Counted from the stretch's first letter, positions 1-8,573 are shown. The stretch: 64,000 nt of DNA from Exiguobacterium sp018617385 (GCF_018617385.1 NZ_JACSKA010000001.1:1373179-1437178); one strand, 5' to 3'. Made by a program: numbers and translations. Notes: generated by a model not told the origin, from the sequence alone.

Positions 1-391
1 CAAATAATTCATTCGCAATCGGTAGACTGTTTGTGACGACGACAATCTTTTTGCCTTGTAAAAACGGAACCATCGCCTGAGTGGTTGTACCGGCATCTAA
101 ATAAATCGACATCCCGTCTTCGATAAACGTTGCGGCCTTCCGTGCAATCGCAACTTTTTCATCTACGAACCGGTCTCGCTTTTCTTCAAATGTCGGTTCC
201 TCGTCTGGAGTCGCAATGAGTGTTGCGCCTCCGTGAACCCTTGCCAGATACCCTTCCGCTTCGAGGTCCGTCAAATCTCGACGAATCGTCGACTCGGATG
301 AATCCGTCAAATCAACCAATTCTTTTAATTTGACGACCTTCTGTTCAGATAAGCGTTGCAAAATCAACTGATGTCGTTGTTTCGTTAACAT
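1..391 (-). CDS. DeoR-family transcriptional regulator, N-terminal part, cut by window edge
   Basis: The first 130 codons are visible; the rest lies left of the window. The N-terminus begins MLTKQRHQLILQRL and has the DeoR winged helix with the recognition segment SSESTIRRDLTDLE, followed by the typical link GYLARVHGGA. The start of the sugar-phosphate sensing domain (IYLDAGTTTQAM) follows. The start ATG has a GGAGGG ribosome binding site. DeoR regulators of this kind repress sugar phosphotransferase operons and sense a phosphorylated sugar. TGAATG repeats and a cre-like site upstream suggest fruR of a fructose operon continuing leftward, but the downstream genes cannot be seen, so this is inference. 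Confidence 0.9.
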   Translation of the reverse strand, partial: MLTKQRHQLILQRLSEQKVVKLKELVDLTDSSESTIRRDLTDLEAEGYLARVHGGATLIATPDEEPTFEEKRDRFVDEKVAIARKAATFIEDGMSIYLDAGTTTQAMVPFLQGKKIVVVTNSLPIANELF

Positions 392-414
392 CTTGTTCCC
401 TCCATACATCTAAT

Positions 415-428
415 ATAAAGCGTTTTCA
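415..428 (-). promoter_or_regulatory. cre-like site upstream of the DeoR gene
   Basis: TGAAAACGCTTTAT on the minus strand agrees with the CcpA consensus TGWNANCGNTNWCA at all fixed positions except the last two. It lies just upstream of the DeoR start, where it could give catabolite repression. Confidence 0.4.
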
Positions 429-447
429 TTATAAAAACAACTAAAAT

Positions 448-473
448 CATTCAAAAACATTCATTTTCATTCA
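448..473 (-). promoter_or_regulatory. Three 10-bp-phased TGAATG repeats, probable DeoR/FruR operator
   Basis: TGAATG occurs three times on the minus strand, at 448-453, 458-463 and 468-473, exactly one helical turn apart. Tandem direct repeats are the usual operator form for DeoR-family sugar regulators, so autoregulation of the adjacent gene is likely. Confidence 0.55.
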
Positions 474-496
474 ACTTGTCACAATTATAACATAAA

Positions 497-519
497 AAAC
501 GGTCAATTAATGACCGTTT
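497..519 (-). terminator. Rho-independent terminator of the alpha/beta hydrolase gene
   Basis: Stem AAACGGTCA / TGACCGTTT with a 5-nt loop, followed on the minus strand by a run of T. It lies just after the hydrolase stop. Confidence 0.85.
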
Positions 520-526
520 CACGAGT

Positions 527-1441
527 TTATGACTGTTTTTTTAACCATTCATTCAATTCTTGAACGAGTTTTGGGTGAATCGGCGCATCGATCGCTTCTC
601 GATACTCTTTATGCAGCGTGAGAAGCGAATGGGGTGACTCCCGTGTCACGAGCAGATGATTCATATCATCGATGATCGATGAGGTGACCTCCCCTTTTGT
701 TTGAATCATATGGACGTGTTCGGGTGGGACTTGGACATCACGTCCCCCCGTAATCGCAAGAACCGGGACGGTCACATGCTCCAACCGCTCTCGGACGTCA
801 TAGGATGCATGTTCTCGAATCCATTTCGCATTTACGACTTGACCTCGATATTTGAAAGACGAGACGTTTGTCCGTAAAGAGCGCTCTAACAAATCGTCCT
901 GTCGTTGTCTGACCTTTTTGGCAACGCCCGTCAACCGATAGAAGAGACCTTTTATTCCCTTCACATGTTCGATGTCTTTAGCGAGTGCATCTGCTTGGTA
1001 TAAGAACATCTGCTTGGACGATTCATGGAAACCGGAAAGTAAGATCAGTCCATCCGCCTTCGTCTCAAGTTGAACGGCAGGAGCAAGGACGGCCCCTTCA
1101 CTATGACCAAGTAGATATAAGCGATTCACATCGGCCAATTGTCGAATGGTGCGTACGACAAGAATCGCATCGTTAATCAAGTCATGTAATCCGACTTTGT
1201 TGAAGTCTCCATCTGACTTCCCGATTCCTTGTTTGTCATATCGGAACACGTTATATCCATGGTCATACAACGCTTCTGCTAACTTGGCATACGTGTTAAA
1301 ACCGACACCACCCATATTGCCGTCACGGTCACTCGGCCCACTTCCGCTCAACATGACAATCGTCGCCCGAGGCTCCTCATGGGAAAGAAAAGTTCCTGCA
1401 ATCGTTCCATATGCTGTCGTAATCGTCATCTCTTGTTTCAT
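527..1441 (-). CDS. Alpha/beta hydrolase (serine hydrolase)
   Basis: A 304-residue soluble alpha/beta-fold hydrolase. The nucleophile elbow GHSEG places the catalytic serine at residue 114. The acid is probably the Asp in ITGGRDVQVP (about 235) and the base the His in DDMNHLL (about 262). The oxyanion-hole region SGSGPSDRDG is typical of a bacterial esterase/peptidase-like subgroup. There is no signal peptide. The start has a good GGAGGCG site. The gene stands alone between its own terminator and that of the upstream gene. The substrate cannot be told from sequence; an ester or small peptide is most likely. Confidence 0.88.
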   Translation of the reverse strand: MKQEMTITTAYGTIAGTFLSHEEPRATIVMLSGSGPSDRDGNMGGVGFNTYAKLAEALYDHGYNVFRYDKQGIGKSDGDFNKVGLHDLINDAILVVRTIRQLADVNRLYLLGHSEGAVLAPAVQLETKADGLILLSGFHESSKQMFLYQADALAKDIEHVKGIKGLFYRLTGVAKKVRQRQDDLLERSLRTNVSSFKYRGQVVNAKWIREHASYDVRERLEHVTVPVLAITGGRDVQVPPEHVHMIQTKGEVTSSIIDDMNHLLVTRESPHSLLTLHKEYREAIDAPIHPKLVQELNEWLKKQS

Positions 1442-1490
1442 CGTATCGCCTCCATTACTATCATACCCGAAACCGACATCTAAAAAAATA

Positions 1491-1516
1491 TGTCGCCGTC
1501 TTCTCGGACAGCGACA
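1491..1516 (-). terminator. Terminator after the M28-like gene
   Basis: Stem TGTCGC..GTC / GAC..GCGACA followed on the minus strand by TATTTTTTT, just downstream of the stop at 1526. Confidence 0.75.
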
Positions 1517-1525
1517 ATGATCAGG

Positions 1526-2710
1526 TCAGTCAGTTAGCCAATCGTGCAGCCAATCGACCGCACCCGTTAACCCATCTTCCGACAGCCGTTCGAACGTATC
1601 TTTCTCCGTGAACACATGCCAGCTTCCTTCTAATGAGTCACTCAACATCAAATAAGGGATTCCTGCTTCATCGTAAGCGTCACCCGGTGAACTTGCCAAC
1701 GAACGCACTTCTAGTTCAGCGAATGGCGCCCGTTCTAGTACTGGATAGGATTTCATCCCTTTCGTCCGAACGTATAGTGGACCATCACCAGTCCCAAGAA
1801 TATCGAGCATGACGACCGTTTCCACTTTTTCTTTATGTTCCGCTAGCCGTTCAAGGAAATCGTCACTCGCTTCTCTAGAGTCGCCGTTTCCATTCAAAAA
1901 GACATATCGAATCGTATAGTCTGGCATTTCCTCGTTCATCACCTGCATCAGATGATATAAGACCGTAGACGGACCGACGGCAGACAAATAATGGGCTCCG
2001 TGCCAGGAAGAATCGAGTCGTGACATGAGAATGATCTCCCGTTCCGATTTTCCTTGTTGGACAAACTCGATATACGGGATCTCTTCACGATAAGGTTTGA
2101 CTCGAATCGTTTCCCCGTCCTTCAGTTGTTCAGCCGTATCCAAGTCTACCCCTGTACCATCTAACTTCATATAGGATGACGTGAAAACGAAACCCCTCTC
2201 ATATGGGTCGTCTTCATAAGGGGTGATCAGGTATCCTGCAGCTCCTGCAGATGCGAGCTCTGACAAGTACGCGTTCGCTTCCTGATCATTCAAAACCTCA
2301 CCTGCGTAATCGACGGTATACGCATCCTCGATGTTGTCATATGAAAATTTTGTTGTCGGTAAGACGACCACTTTTTCTTTCACATCCGGAATGTCTTGTC
2401 CCCACGTCATATGTAGAATCGATCCTTTGAACGGTTGATCAAACGTCATCGATGAAAACCCCTCATACGTTTCGTCCCCCACTTCAATCTCAGTCCAGCC
2501 GGTTATCCGTTCTGTGTAAAGGAGGTTTCGGTCCATGTCGATAGGTAACTCGGTTCCGAATGATTCAAAAAAGTCGGCACTCTCCCAACTATCCGCATTT
2601 CGATCAACTGATGAAATATATTCCGCGGTCTCGAGCGGCGTCGAATAAATTGGATTGAAGAAAAGAACAACTGTCGCGATTGAACGCAACAAACTAAACA
2701 CAATGATCAT
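1526..2710 (-). CDS. Membrane-anchored M28-like protein with degenerate metal site
   Basis: About 394 residues with one N-terminal hydrophobic segment (residues 1-18), so probably anchored outside the membrane. A middle part (about 90-200) resembles a PA domain. The second half follows the M28 aminopeptidase layout: SRLDSSWHGAHYL where active enzymes have a His-x-Asp ligand, VFLNGNGDSREASDDF where they have Glu-Glu, then VMLDILGTGDGP and a final WHVFTEKDT that do look conserved. Several zinc ligands and the catalytic Glu are therefore missing. I chose the ATG at 2708-2710 because GGAGAT lies 8 nt before it; two ATGs further upstream (2731, 2728) have no such site. It may be a non-catalytic binding protein. 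The family call is inference from the order of motifs. Confidence 0.6.
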   Translation of the reverse strand: MIIVFSLLRSIATVVLFFNPIYSTPLETAEYISSVDRNADSWESADFFESFGTELPIDMDRNLLYTERITGWTEIEVGDETYEGFSSMTFDQPFKGSILHMTWGQDIPDVKEKVVVLPTTKFSYDNIEDAYTVDYAGEVLNDQEANAYLSELASAGAAGYLITPYEDDPYERGFVFTSSYMKLDGTGVDLDTAEQLKDGETIRVKPYREEIPYIEFVQQGKSEREIILMSRLDSSWHGAHYLSAVGPSTVLYHLMQVMNEEMPDYTIRYVFLNGNGDSREASDDFLERLAEHKEKVETVVMLDILGTGDGPLYVRTKGMKSYPVLERAPFAELEVRSLASSPGDAYDEAGIPYLMLSDSLEGSWHVFTEKDTFERLSEDGLTGAVDWLHDWLTD

Positions 2711-2849
2711 GACACGATCTCCATTCATCAATAAATTGCTATGTATACCATTTTTTATTATATACAGCTATTTATGGTCTGACTATTCAATTTTTTATCA
2801 ATTTAAATATAATTTTAGAAACTGAATGTCATATTCCGACCACAAGAAA

Positions 2850-2872
2850 AGCCCGTTCGAGTTGAACGGGCT
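2850..2872 (-). terminator. Terminator of adhE
   Basis: Stem AGCCCGTTC / GAACGGGCT with a 5-nt loop, followed on the minus strand by TTTTC. Confidence 0.85.
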
Positions 2873-2890
2873 CCTTGTAGAGGTTGAACC

Positions 2891-5482
2891 TTATACGCCT
2901 TCGTATGCTGCGTACATGATTTCTTTTAATTCTTCAACGAGCGGCATTTTCGGGTTGGCCGTCGTGCATTGGTCTTCGAATGCGTCGACCGCCATCTTGT
3001 CGATCTTCGCATCAAGTTCTGCTTTCTTGATACCTTGCGCCTTGAACGAAAGTTTGATGTTCAAGCGTTGACCGAGCTCGATGATCGCTTGGACGAGTGA
3101 CTCGACACCTTCAGCTGTCGTGCTTGCTGGAAGTCCGAGGTAACGCGCGATTTCTGCGTAACGTTCGTCTGCGATGAATGACTCATATTTCGGGAACGCC
3201 GCAAGTTTCGATGGGCGTGTCGCGTTGTAACGGATGACGTGTGGCATGAGAATCGCGTTCGTACGACCGTGTGGGACGTGGAACTCTCCACCGATTTTGT
3301 GAGCAATCGAGTGGTTGATACCGAGGAACGCGTTCGCAAACGCCATACCCGCCATCGTTGAAGCGTTGTGTACTTTCTGACGAGCTTCCGCATCGCTACC
3401 GTTTTCATAGGCTTTTGGTAGGTAGTCGAAGATCATCTTGATGGCGCGGAGGCAAAGTCCGTCTGTGTAATCATTCGCCATGACGGAAACATATGCTTCG
3501 ATTGCGTGTGTCATGACGTCCATTCCTGTATCAGCCGTGATTGAAGCTGGGACGGTCATGACGAACTCAGGGTCGACGATGGCGACGTCTGGTGTGATCG
3601 CATAGTCAGCAATCGGATATTTCACGTTACGTTTTTTATCTGTTATGACAGTGAACGGTGTCACTTCAGAACCTGTACCAGACGTTGTCGGGATGGCGAT
3701 AAACATTGACTTGTTACCGAGTGTCGGGAACTTATACGTCCGTTTGCGAATATCCATAAATTTCTGGCGTAGATTCGAGAACTTCTCTTCTGGACGTTCG
3801 TAGAAGAGCCACATTCCTTTCGCAGCATCCATCGGTGAACCACCACCAAGTGCGATGATCATGTCTGGTTGGAAGTGACGCATCGCTTCGGCACCGTTCA
3901 TGACCGTTTCAACAGATGGATCCGGTTCGACTTGGTCGAAGATGCGGTACTCGACACCAGCCGGCAAGTTTTTGATAACTTTGTCAGCGAATCCGAGTTT
4001 GACCATCATTTCATCTGTGACGATCATCGCCCGTTTTTTCGTTGTGAGCGATTGAAGGTATTGTACTGAGTTTTTCTCGAAATAGATTTTTTCAGGTACT
4101 TTGAACCATTGCATATTCACGCGACGTCTCGCCACCTTTTTCACGTTGAGTAGATGTTTCGCCGTCACGTTTTCTGAGACGGAGTTTTTACCGTAAGACC
4201 CACAACCGAGCGTGAGGGATGGTGTCATTTCGTTATAAAGGTCACCGATTCCACCATGTGCTGAAGGTGAGTTGACGATGATGCGGCAAGCTTTCATACG
4301 GAGACCGAACTCAAGGATGGCATCGTCATCTGTTGAGTGGATGACCGCCGTGTGACCGAGACCACCAATCTCGAGCATTTTTTCAGCGATTGCAAATCCT
4401 TCTTCACGTGATTGAACTTTATACGCACCGAGAACCGGGCTTAATTTTTCGTGAGAGAGAAGTTCCGTTGCGCCGACTGTTTCAAGCTCTGCAATCAAGA
4501 TTTTCGTATCCGCTGGTACTTTGAGACCTGCCTGTTCAGCGATCCATGCTGCCGGCTTCCCGACGATATCAGGGTTGACCGCACATGTATCCGTGCGAAT
4601 GACGAGCGTTTCAAGTTTTGCTTTTTCTTCTGGTGAGCAGAAGTAGCAACCGAGTGCCGTCATCTCTGCTTTCACTTCTTCATATACTTCTTGATCGACG
4701 ATGATCGCTTGTTCAGACGCACAGATCATTCCGTTGTCGAACGTTTTTGAAAGGATGACGTCTGAGATGGCACGCTTTACTTTTGCAGTCTTATCGATGT
4801 AGGCCGGTACGTTACCAGGTCCGACACCGAGTGCTGGTTTACCAGTCGAGTAAGCCGATTTGACCATCGCTGCCCCACCTGTCGCAAGGACCATCGCTAC
4901 ACCAGGGTGGTTCATGAGCGCTTTCGTCGCATCGAGTGACGGAACTTCAACCCATTGAATCAAGTTTTCAGGAGCACCTGCCGCCACTGCTGCGTCACGG
5001 AGGACACGAGCCGCTTCGCTTGAACATTGTTGCGCTGATGGATGGAACGCGAAGATAATCGGGTTACGTGTCTTGATGGCGATGATCGCTTTGAACATCG
5101 TTGTCGATGTTGGGTTTGTGACCGGTGTGACCCCAGCGACGACACCGACTGGTTCCGCGATGTATGTGATTCCGTTTTGAACGTCATCTTCAAGGACGCC
5201 TACCGTTTTCTCACCACGGAGTGAGTTATAGATATATTCTGTCGCAAAAATGTTTTTGATCATCTTGTCTTCAAAGACACCGCGACCTGTTTCTGTATGT
5301 GCTAATTTCGCGAGTGCGACGTGTTGCTCGAGTCCCGCAAGCGCCATCGCCTGTACGATGTGATCAATTTTCTCTTGGTCGAACGTCATCAACGTATCGA
5401 GTGCCTTATGCGCACTTGCTACGAGCGTGTCCACCATTTGTTCTGCCGTTGTTTCCACTTTTGCTTTCTCTTTGACTGCCAT
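2891..5482 (-). CDS. adhE: Bifunctional acetaldehyde-CoA/alcohol dehydrogenase AdhE
   Basis: An 863-residue fusion that reduces acetyl-CoA to acetaldehyde and then to ethanol, regenerating NAD+ during fermentation. Residues 1 to about 440 form the aldehyde dehydrogenase half, with the nucleophilic Cys in DNGMICASEQ (near 250). From about 460 onward lies the iron-dependent alcohol dehydrogenase half, with GGGSPMDAAK for NAD binding and iron ligands around HAIEAY and HSIAHKIGGEFHVPHG. Length is normal for AdhE, which assembles into long helical filaments (spirosomes). The start ATG has AGGAGG. The gene is monocistronic, with its own terminator and a 390-bp upstream region that carries Rex and CcpA sites, so expression should rise with NADH/NAD+ and respond to sugar. 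Confidence 0.97.
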   Translation of the reverse strand: MAVKEKAKVETTAEQMVDTLVASAHKALDTLMTFDQEKIDHIVQAMALAGLEQHVALAKLAHTETGRGVFEDKMIKNIFATEYIYNSLRGEKTVGVLEDDVQNGITYIAEPVGVVAGVTPVTNPTSTTMFKAIIAIKTRNPIIFAFHPSAQQCSSEAARVLRDAAVAAGAPENLIQWVEVPSLDATKALMNHPGVAMVLATGGAAMVKSAYSTGKPALGVGPGNVPAYIDKTAKVKRAISDVILSKTFDNGMICASEQAIIVDQEVYEEVKAEMTALGCYFCSPEEKAKLETLVIRTDTCAVNPDIVGKPAAWIAEQAGLKVPADTKILIAELETVGATELLSHEKLSPVLGAYKVQSREEGFAIAEKMLEIGGLGHTAVIHSTDDDAILEFGLRMKACRIIVNSPSAHGGIGDLYNEMTPSLTLGCGSYGKNSVSENVTAKHLLNVKKVARRRVNMQWFKVPEKIYFEKNSVQYLQSLTTKKRAMIVTDEMMVKLGFADKVIKNLPAGVEYRIFDQVEPDPSVETVMNGAEAMRHFQPDMIIALGGGSPMDAAKGMWLFYERPEEKFSNLRQKFMDIRKRTYKFPTLGNKSMFIAIPTTSGTGSEVTPFTVITDKKRNVKYPIADYAITPDVAIVDPEFVMTVPASITADTGMDVMTHAIEAYVSVMANDYTDGLCLRAIKMIFDYLPKAYENGSDAEARQKVHNASTMAGMAFANAFLGINHSIAHKIGGEFHVPHGRTNAILMPHVIRYNATRPSKLAAFPKYESFIADERYAEIARYLGLPASTTAEGVESLVQAIIELGQRLNIKLSFKAQGIKKAELDAKIDKMAVDAFEDQCTTANPKMPLVEELKEIMYAAYEGV

Positions 5483-5565
5483 GTTAGGTTCCTCCTCATA
5501 AGTGAGAGCTTTTTATGAACATATTGACTTGATGGAAGCACATTGTGATGACTGTTTTCAAGAGA

Positions 5566-5583
5566 TTGTGCTTTCCTTCACAT
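5566..5583 (-). promoter_or_regulatory. Second, weaker Rex-like site
   Basis: TTGTGCT-N4-TTCACAT matches the Rex half-sites TTGTGAA-N4-TTCACAA at 11 of 14 positions. It lies between the stronger Rex site and adhE. Confidence 0.4.
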
Positions 5584-5624
5584 TCATAGAATACAATGTT
5601 TTTCAGTTTTTGTGGGTGACAACA

Positions 5625-5642
5625 ATGTGAACTCTTTCACAA
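5625..5642 (-). promoter_or_regulatory. Rex operator upstream of adhE
   Basis: On the minus strand TTGTGAA-AGAG-TTCACAT fits the Rex consensus TTGTGAA-N4-TTCACAA at 13 of 14 half-site positions. Rex is the NADH-sensing repressor of fermentation genes, so this fits adhE control. Confidence 0.75.
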
Positions 5643-5734
5643 TATTTTTTTGTCATTTGTTGATAGTTCTTGATTTTTGTATGCGTCCTCAGTAAAATCG
5701 AATACGTTTTCATGAAAATGGTCCAATTCTTTTA

Positions 5735-5748
5735 TGTAAACGCTTACA
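5735..5748. promoter_or_regulatory. Perfect palindromic cre site (CcpA)
   Basis: TGTAAACGCTTACA matches TGWNANCGNTNWCA at every fixed position and is palindromic. It lies about 250 bp upstream of adhE and about 120 bp upstream of the divergent MarR gene. The 390-bp gap holds this, the Rex sites and the MarR promoter. Confidence 0.75.
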
Positions 5749-5805
5749 TATTTTGTGTCGATTCAATCTCATCCATGATGTATCAATCATCACATCAACC
5801 CGTTT

Positions 5806-5857
5806 TTAGGTTCAACTGCACCTAACTCGTGTATAATGAAAATAGAACCTAACTAGG
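5806..5857 (+). promoter_or_regulatory. marR promoter with inverted repeats, probable autoregulatory operator
   Basis: A perfect -10 TATAAT lies at 5832-5837. It is bracketed by TTAGGTTC (5806-5813) and its inverted copy GAACCTAA (5845-5852). Closer repeats TTAGGT-N8-ACCTAA (5806-5825) and CCTA-AC-TAGG (5848-5857) also occur. Such dyads over the promoter are typical of self-repressing MarR genes. Confidence 0.6.
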
Positions 5858-5870
5858 AAGTGAATCTATT

Positions 5871-6317
5871 ATGCCGAAACAAGATGCAGCGGACCAGTTT
5901 GTCAAACTGATTCCTTTAATTCGTCGTAAATTGTTACGTCGATCTGATTTTCCTCAAATTCCAAACCTGAACTTCTCTCATTTCCATCTATTGATGTTGA
6001 TTGAGGACGAGGGGGCTGTCACGAATGGACGAATCAGCGAGACACTCTCCATCGCTCCACCGAACGTTACCCCGCTCATCACGAAATTGTTGAACGAGGG
6101 GTATATCACACGGGTGCCAGACGAGCGGGATCGCCGCGTGATTTGGAATCAACTGACCGAGAAAGGTGAACGAATCTTACTTGAGCGCAGAGACTCATTC
6201 CGTAGACTATTTGAGGAACGTCTCGCCTTTCTGAATGAGGACGAAACTGACCGACTCATTGAGAGTTTGAAGACACTTACAGAGATTGTCGAGAAGATGG
6301 ACAAAGGTGACGAGTAA
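5871..6317 (+). CDS. MarR-family transcriptional regulator
   Basis: A 148-residue winged-helix regulator. Residues 30-60 (SHFHLLMLIEDEGAVTNGRIS) and the recognition helix SIAPPNVTPLITKLLNEGYI lead into the wing RVPDERDRRVIWNQLTEKG, the MarR signature with its conserved DxRDRR. Long N- and C-terminal helices provide the dimer interface. The start ATG follows AGGAAG. It is divergent from adhE across a shared regulatory region and has inverted repeats at its own promoter, so self-repression is likely. Whether it also affects adhE is unknown. The inducer cannot be guessed. Confidence 0.9.
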   Translation: MPKQDAADQFVKLIPLIRRKLLRRSDFPQIPNLNFSHFHLLMLIEDEGAVTNGRISETLSIAPPNVTPLITKLLNEGYITRVPDERDRRVIWNQLTEKGERILLERRDSFRRLFEERLAFLNEDETDRLIESLKTLTEIVEKMDKGDE

Positions 6318-6325
6318 AACTTTTC

Positions 6326-6354
6326 TCGTCAATTCCCGCAACTTCTTATATAAT
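6326..6354 (+). promoter_or_regulatory. Promoter of the YebC-family gene
   Basis: TCGTCA - 17 nt - TATAAT (6349-6354), 44 bp before the start codon. Confidence 0.5.
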
Positions 6355-6397
6355 CTGTAATGAATCTACGTACAAATGGAAAGAGAGATGACATGTA

Positions 6398-7111
6398 ATG
6401 GGTCGTAAATGGAACAACATTAAAGAGAAGAAGGCGTCAAAAGATGCGAACACGAGTCGCGTCTATGCGAAGTTCGGTCGCGAGATTTATGTGGCCGCCC
6501 GTCAAGGGGAACCTGATCCTGAGTTGAACCAGTCATTAAAATTCGTGGTGGAGCGTGCGAAGACGTATAACGTGCCCCGGGCGATCATCGATCGTGCCAT
6601 CGACAAAGCCAAAGGTGGCGATGAGGAAAATTTCGATGAGCTTCGATATGAAGGGTTTGGTCCGAATGGTTCGATGGTCATCGTCGATACTTTGACGAAT
6701 AACGTCAACCGTACGGCTTCAGAAGTCCGTGCCGCTTTCGGTAAAAACGGAGGCAACATGGGAGTCAGTGGTTCGGTCGCATATATGTTCGATGCAACTG
6801 CCGTCATCGGTGTCAATGAGATGTCGGCAGATGACGTCCTCGAACTCATGATGGAGCATGACCTTGATGTGCGTGATGTTATCGAGGAAGACGAGACGGT
6901 CATCGTCTATGCAGAGCCAGAAGCGTTCCACGCCGTTCAGACTGCATTCAAGGCTGCCGGAGTAGAAGAGTTTGCCGTTGCGGAATTGACGATGCTCCCG
7001 CAGAACGAAGTGTCACTCGATGACGCTTCGCAAGAACAGTTTGAAAAATTAATCGATGTGCTCGAAGACTTGGAAGATGTGCGCCAAGTGTATCATAACG
7101 TCGAGATGTAA
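6398..7111 (+). CDS. YebC/TACO1-family translation factor, YeeI (YebC2) type
   Basis: A 237-residue protein opening MGRKWNNIKEKKASKD, close to B. subtilis YeeI as I recall it. The family has three alpha/beta domains, here seen through AKFGREIYVAARQG, VPRAIIDRAIDKAKGG and YEGFGPNGSMVIVD. YebC proteins were long annotated as transcription regulators; recent work assigns bacterial members a role at ribosomes stalled on proline-rich stretches. The YeeI branch is distinct from the second Bacillus copy YrbC. The gene has its own promoter and a strong terminator. Confidence 0.93.
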   Translation: MGRKWNNIKEKKASKDANTSRVYAKFGREIYVAARQGEPDPELNQSLKFVVERAKTYNVPRAIIDRAIDKAKGGDEENFDELRYEGFGPNGSMVIVDTLTNNVNRTASEVRAAFGKNGGNMGVSGSVAYMFDATAVIGVNEMSADDVLELMMEHDLDVRDVIEEDETVIVYAEPEAFHAVQTAFKAAGVEEFAVAELTMLPQNEVSLDDASQEQFEKLIDVLEDLEDVRQVYHNVEM

Positions 7112-7116
7112 CACGT

Positions 7117-7148
7117 AAGCGATAACTTTCACGAGTTATCGCTTTTTT
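7117..7148 (+). terminator. Terminator after the YebC-family gene
   Basis: Stem AAGCGATAACT / AGTTATCGCTT, 6-nt loop, followed by TTTTTT. Confidence 0.9.
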
Positions 7149-7253
7149 CATATTCGATTTGACAAGGGTCACATCATATGTTAAATTTCAAAAAGTCTTT
7201 ATCATATTAAAGTGATACCAAGAGAAAGAAAACGCGAAAGGTGTTGGATCGAT

Positions 7254-8573
7254 ATGAACGCAGTATTACTTGCAGTCATCGTCTTATTTGCGCTCGCCAT
7301 CAGCCGAGTGCACATTGTATTATCATTAATCTTAGCGGCGCTTGTCGGAGGGCTTGTTGGAGGACTTGGGTTCAACGATACGTTGACCGCCTTCAGTGAC
7401 GGTCTCGGTGGTGGAGCGAGCATCGCACTCAGCTACGCGCTCCTCGGCGCATTCGCTGTCGGGTTATCGAAAACGGGGCTTCCGGACGTCTTAGCCGAAA
7501 AATTGATTGCGATGTCAGGTCGTGACGTCTCAGGCAAACGTGTGATGTACGTCAAAGCATTCCTATTGTCACTCATCTTATTGTTATCTATCAGCTCTCA
7601 AAACGTGCTTCCGATTCACATCGCCTTTATCCCGATTGTGATTCCGCCGTTACTTGTACTGTTCAATGAGTTGAATGTAGACCGTCGTCTCGTCGCAACC
7701 ATTTTGACGTTCGGTCTTGTGACACCATATATGTTGTTACCTGTCGGGTTTGGTGGGATTTACTTGAATGAGATTCTCATCGCAAACGTTGAAGCAAACG
7801 GCTTGACTGTCGGAGACGTCAACATCATCTCGATCATGGGTATCCCGGCATTAGGGATGGTCGTCGGATTGATTGCCGCGTTCATTCACTACCGGAAACC
7901 GAGAACGTATGACACGATCGCACTCGGACCAACTGATTATGAAGTACGTCAAATGAGTAGTTTGAAGATGATCATGACACTCGCTGTCGTTCTCATCGTA
8001 CTCATCGTTCAATTGCAGACCGAGTCGATGATCGCCTCTGCGGTGACTGGTTTGATCTTGCTTTCAATCTTCCGCCTGATTCCGTGGTCTGAGGCAGATG
8101 ATATCTTCACAAGCGGCATGCGCATGATGGCATTCATCGGGTTCGTCATGATCGCCGCAAGTGGATTCGCTGCCGTCATCCGCGAGACAGGTGCGATCGA
8201 ACCGCTCGTCAACGGAGCGAGCGATTTGATGGGTGACTCTAAACTCATTGCCGCTCTCGTCATGTTGCTCGTCGGCCTTGTCATCACGCTCGGAATCGGT
8301 TCAAGTTTCTCGACCGTTCCAATCATTGCAGCAATTTTCGTCCCGCTCTGTGTACAATACGGCTTCTCAGTCGAGGCAACGATTGCCATCATCGGGACTG
8401 CAGGAGCGCTCGGGGATGCAGGTAGCCCAGCGAGTGACTCGACACTCGGACCTACGAGTGGATTGAACGCTGACGGTCAACACGATCACCTACGTGAAAC
8501 GGTTTGGCCAACGTTCTTACACTACAATATTCCACTCATCATCTTCGGTGTGATTGCGGCGATGGTGCTTTGA
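7254..8573 (+). CDS. YuiF-like Na+/H+ antiporter family membrane protein
   Basis: A 439-residue polytopic membrane protein with about 11-12 hydrophobic segments. It opens with a transmembrane hairpin (AVLLAVIVLFALAISRVHIV, then the glycine-rich ALVGGLVGGLGF). Conserved polar patches inside the membrane, SISSQNVLPIHIAFIP and GTAGALGDAGSPASDSTLGP, are typical of the Na+/H+ antiporter group that includes B. subtilis YuiF; amino-acid transport is also possible for this group. I placed the start at the ATG at 7254, 10 nt after GAAAGGTG; an upstream ATG at 7212 would add 14 charged residues before the first membrane segment and lacks a site. It stands alone. Confidence 0.85.
   Translation: MNAVLLAVIVLFALAISRVHIVLSLILAALVGGLVGGLGFNDTLTAFSDGLGGGASIALSYALLGAFAVGLSKTGLPDVLAEKLIAMSGRDVSGKRVMYVKAFLLSLILLLSISSQNVLPIHIAFIPIVIPPLLVLFNELNVDRRLVATILTFGLVTPYMLLPVGFGGIYLNEILIANVEANGLTVGDVNIISIMGIPALGMVVGLIAAFIHYRKPRTYDTIALGPTDYEVRQMSSLKMIMTLAVVLIVLIVQLQTESMIASAVTGLILLSIFRLIPWSEADDIFTSGMRMMAFIGFVMIAASGFAAVIRETGAIEPLVNGASDLMGDSKLIAALVMLLVGLVITLGIGSSFSTVPIIAAIFVPLCVQYGFSVEATIAIIGTAGALGDAGSPASDSTLGPTSGLNADGQHDHLRETVWPTFLHYNIPLIIFGVIAAMVL

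Noticed and set aside
448..473. TGAATG repeats as a CRISPR-like or tandem repeat array
   Set aside because: Units are 6 bp with 4-bp gaps and only three copies; position fits an operator.
5483..5760. SigA promoter for adhE
   Set aside because: Several TTG-rich and AT-rich stretches exist, but I could not find a -35/-10 pair with acceptable spacing, so none is reported.
8009..8392. 127-codon open frame on the minus strand
   Set aside because: Lies entirely antisense within the antiporter gene, is rich in Ser/Met/Ile from reading the opposite strand of membrane codons, and has no ribosome binding site.
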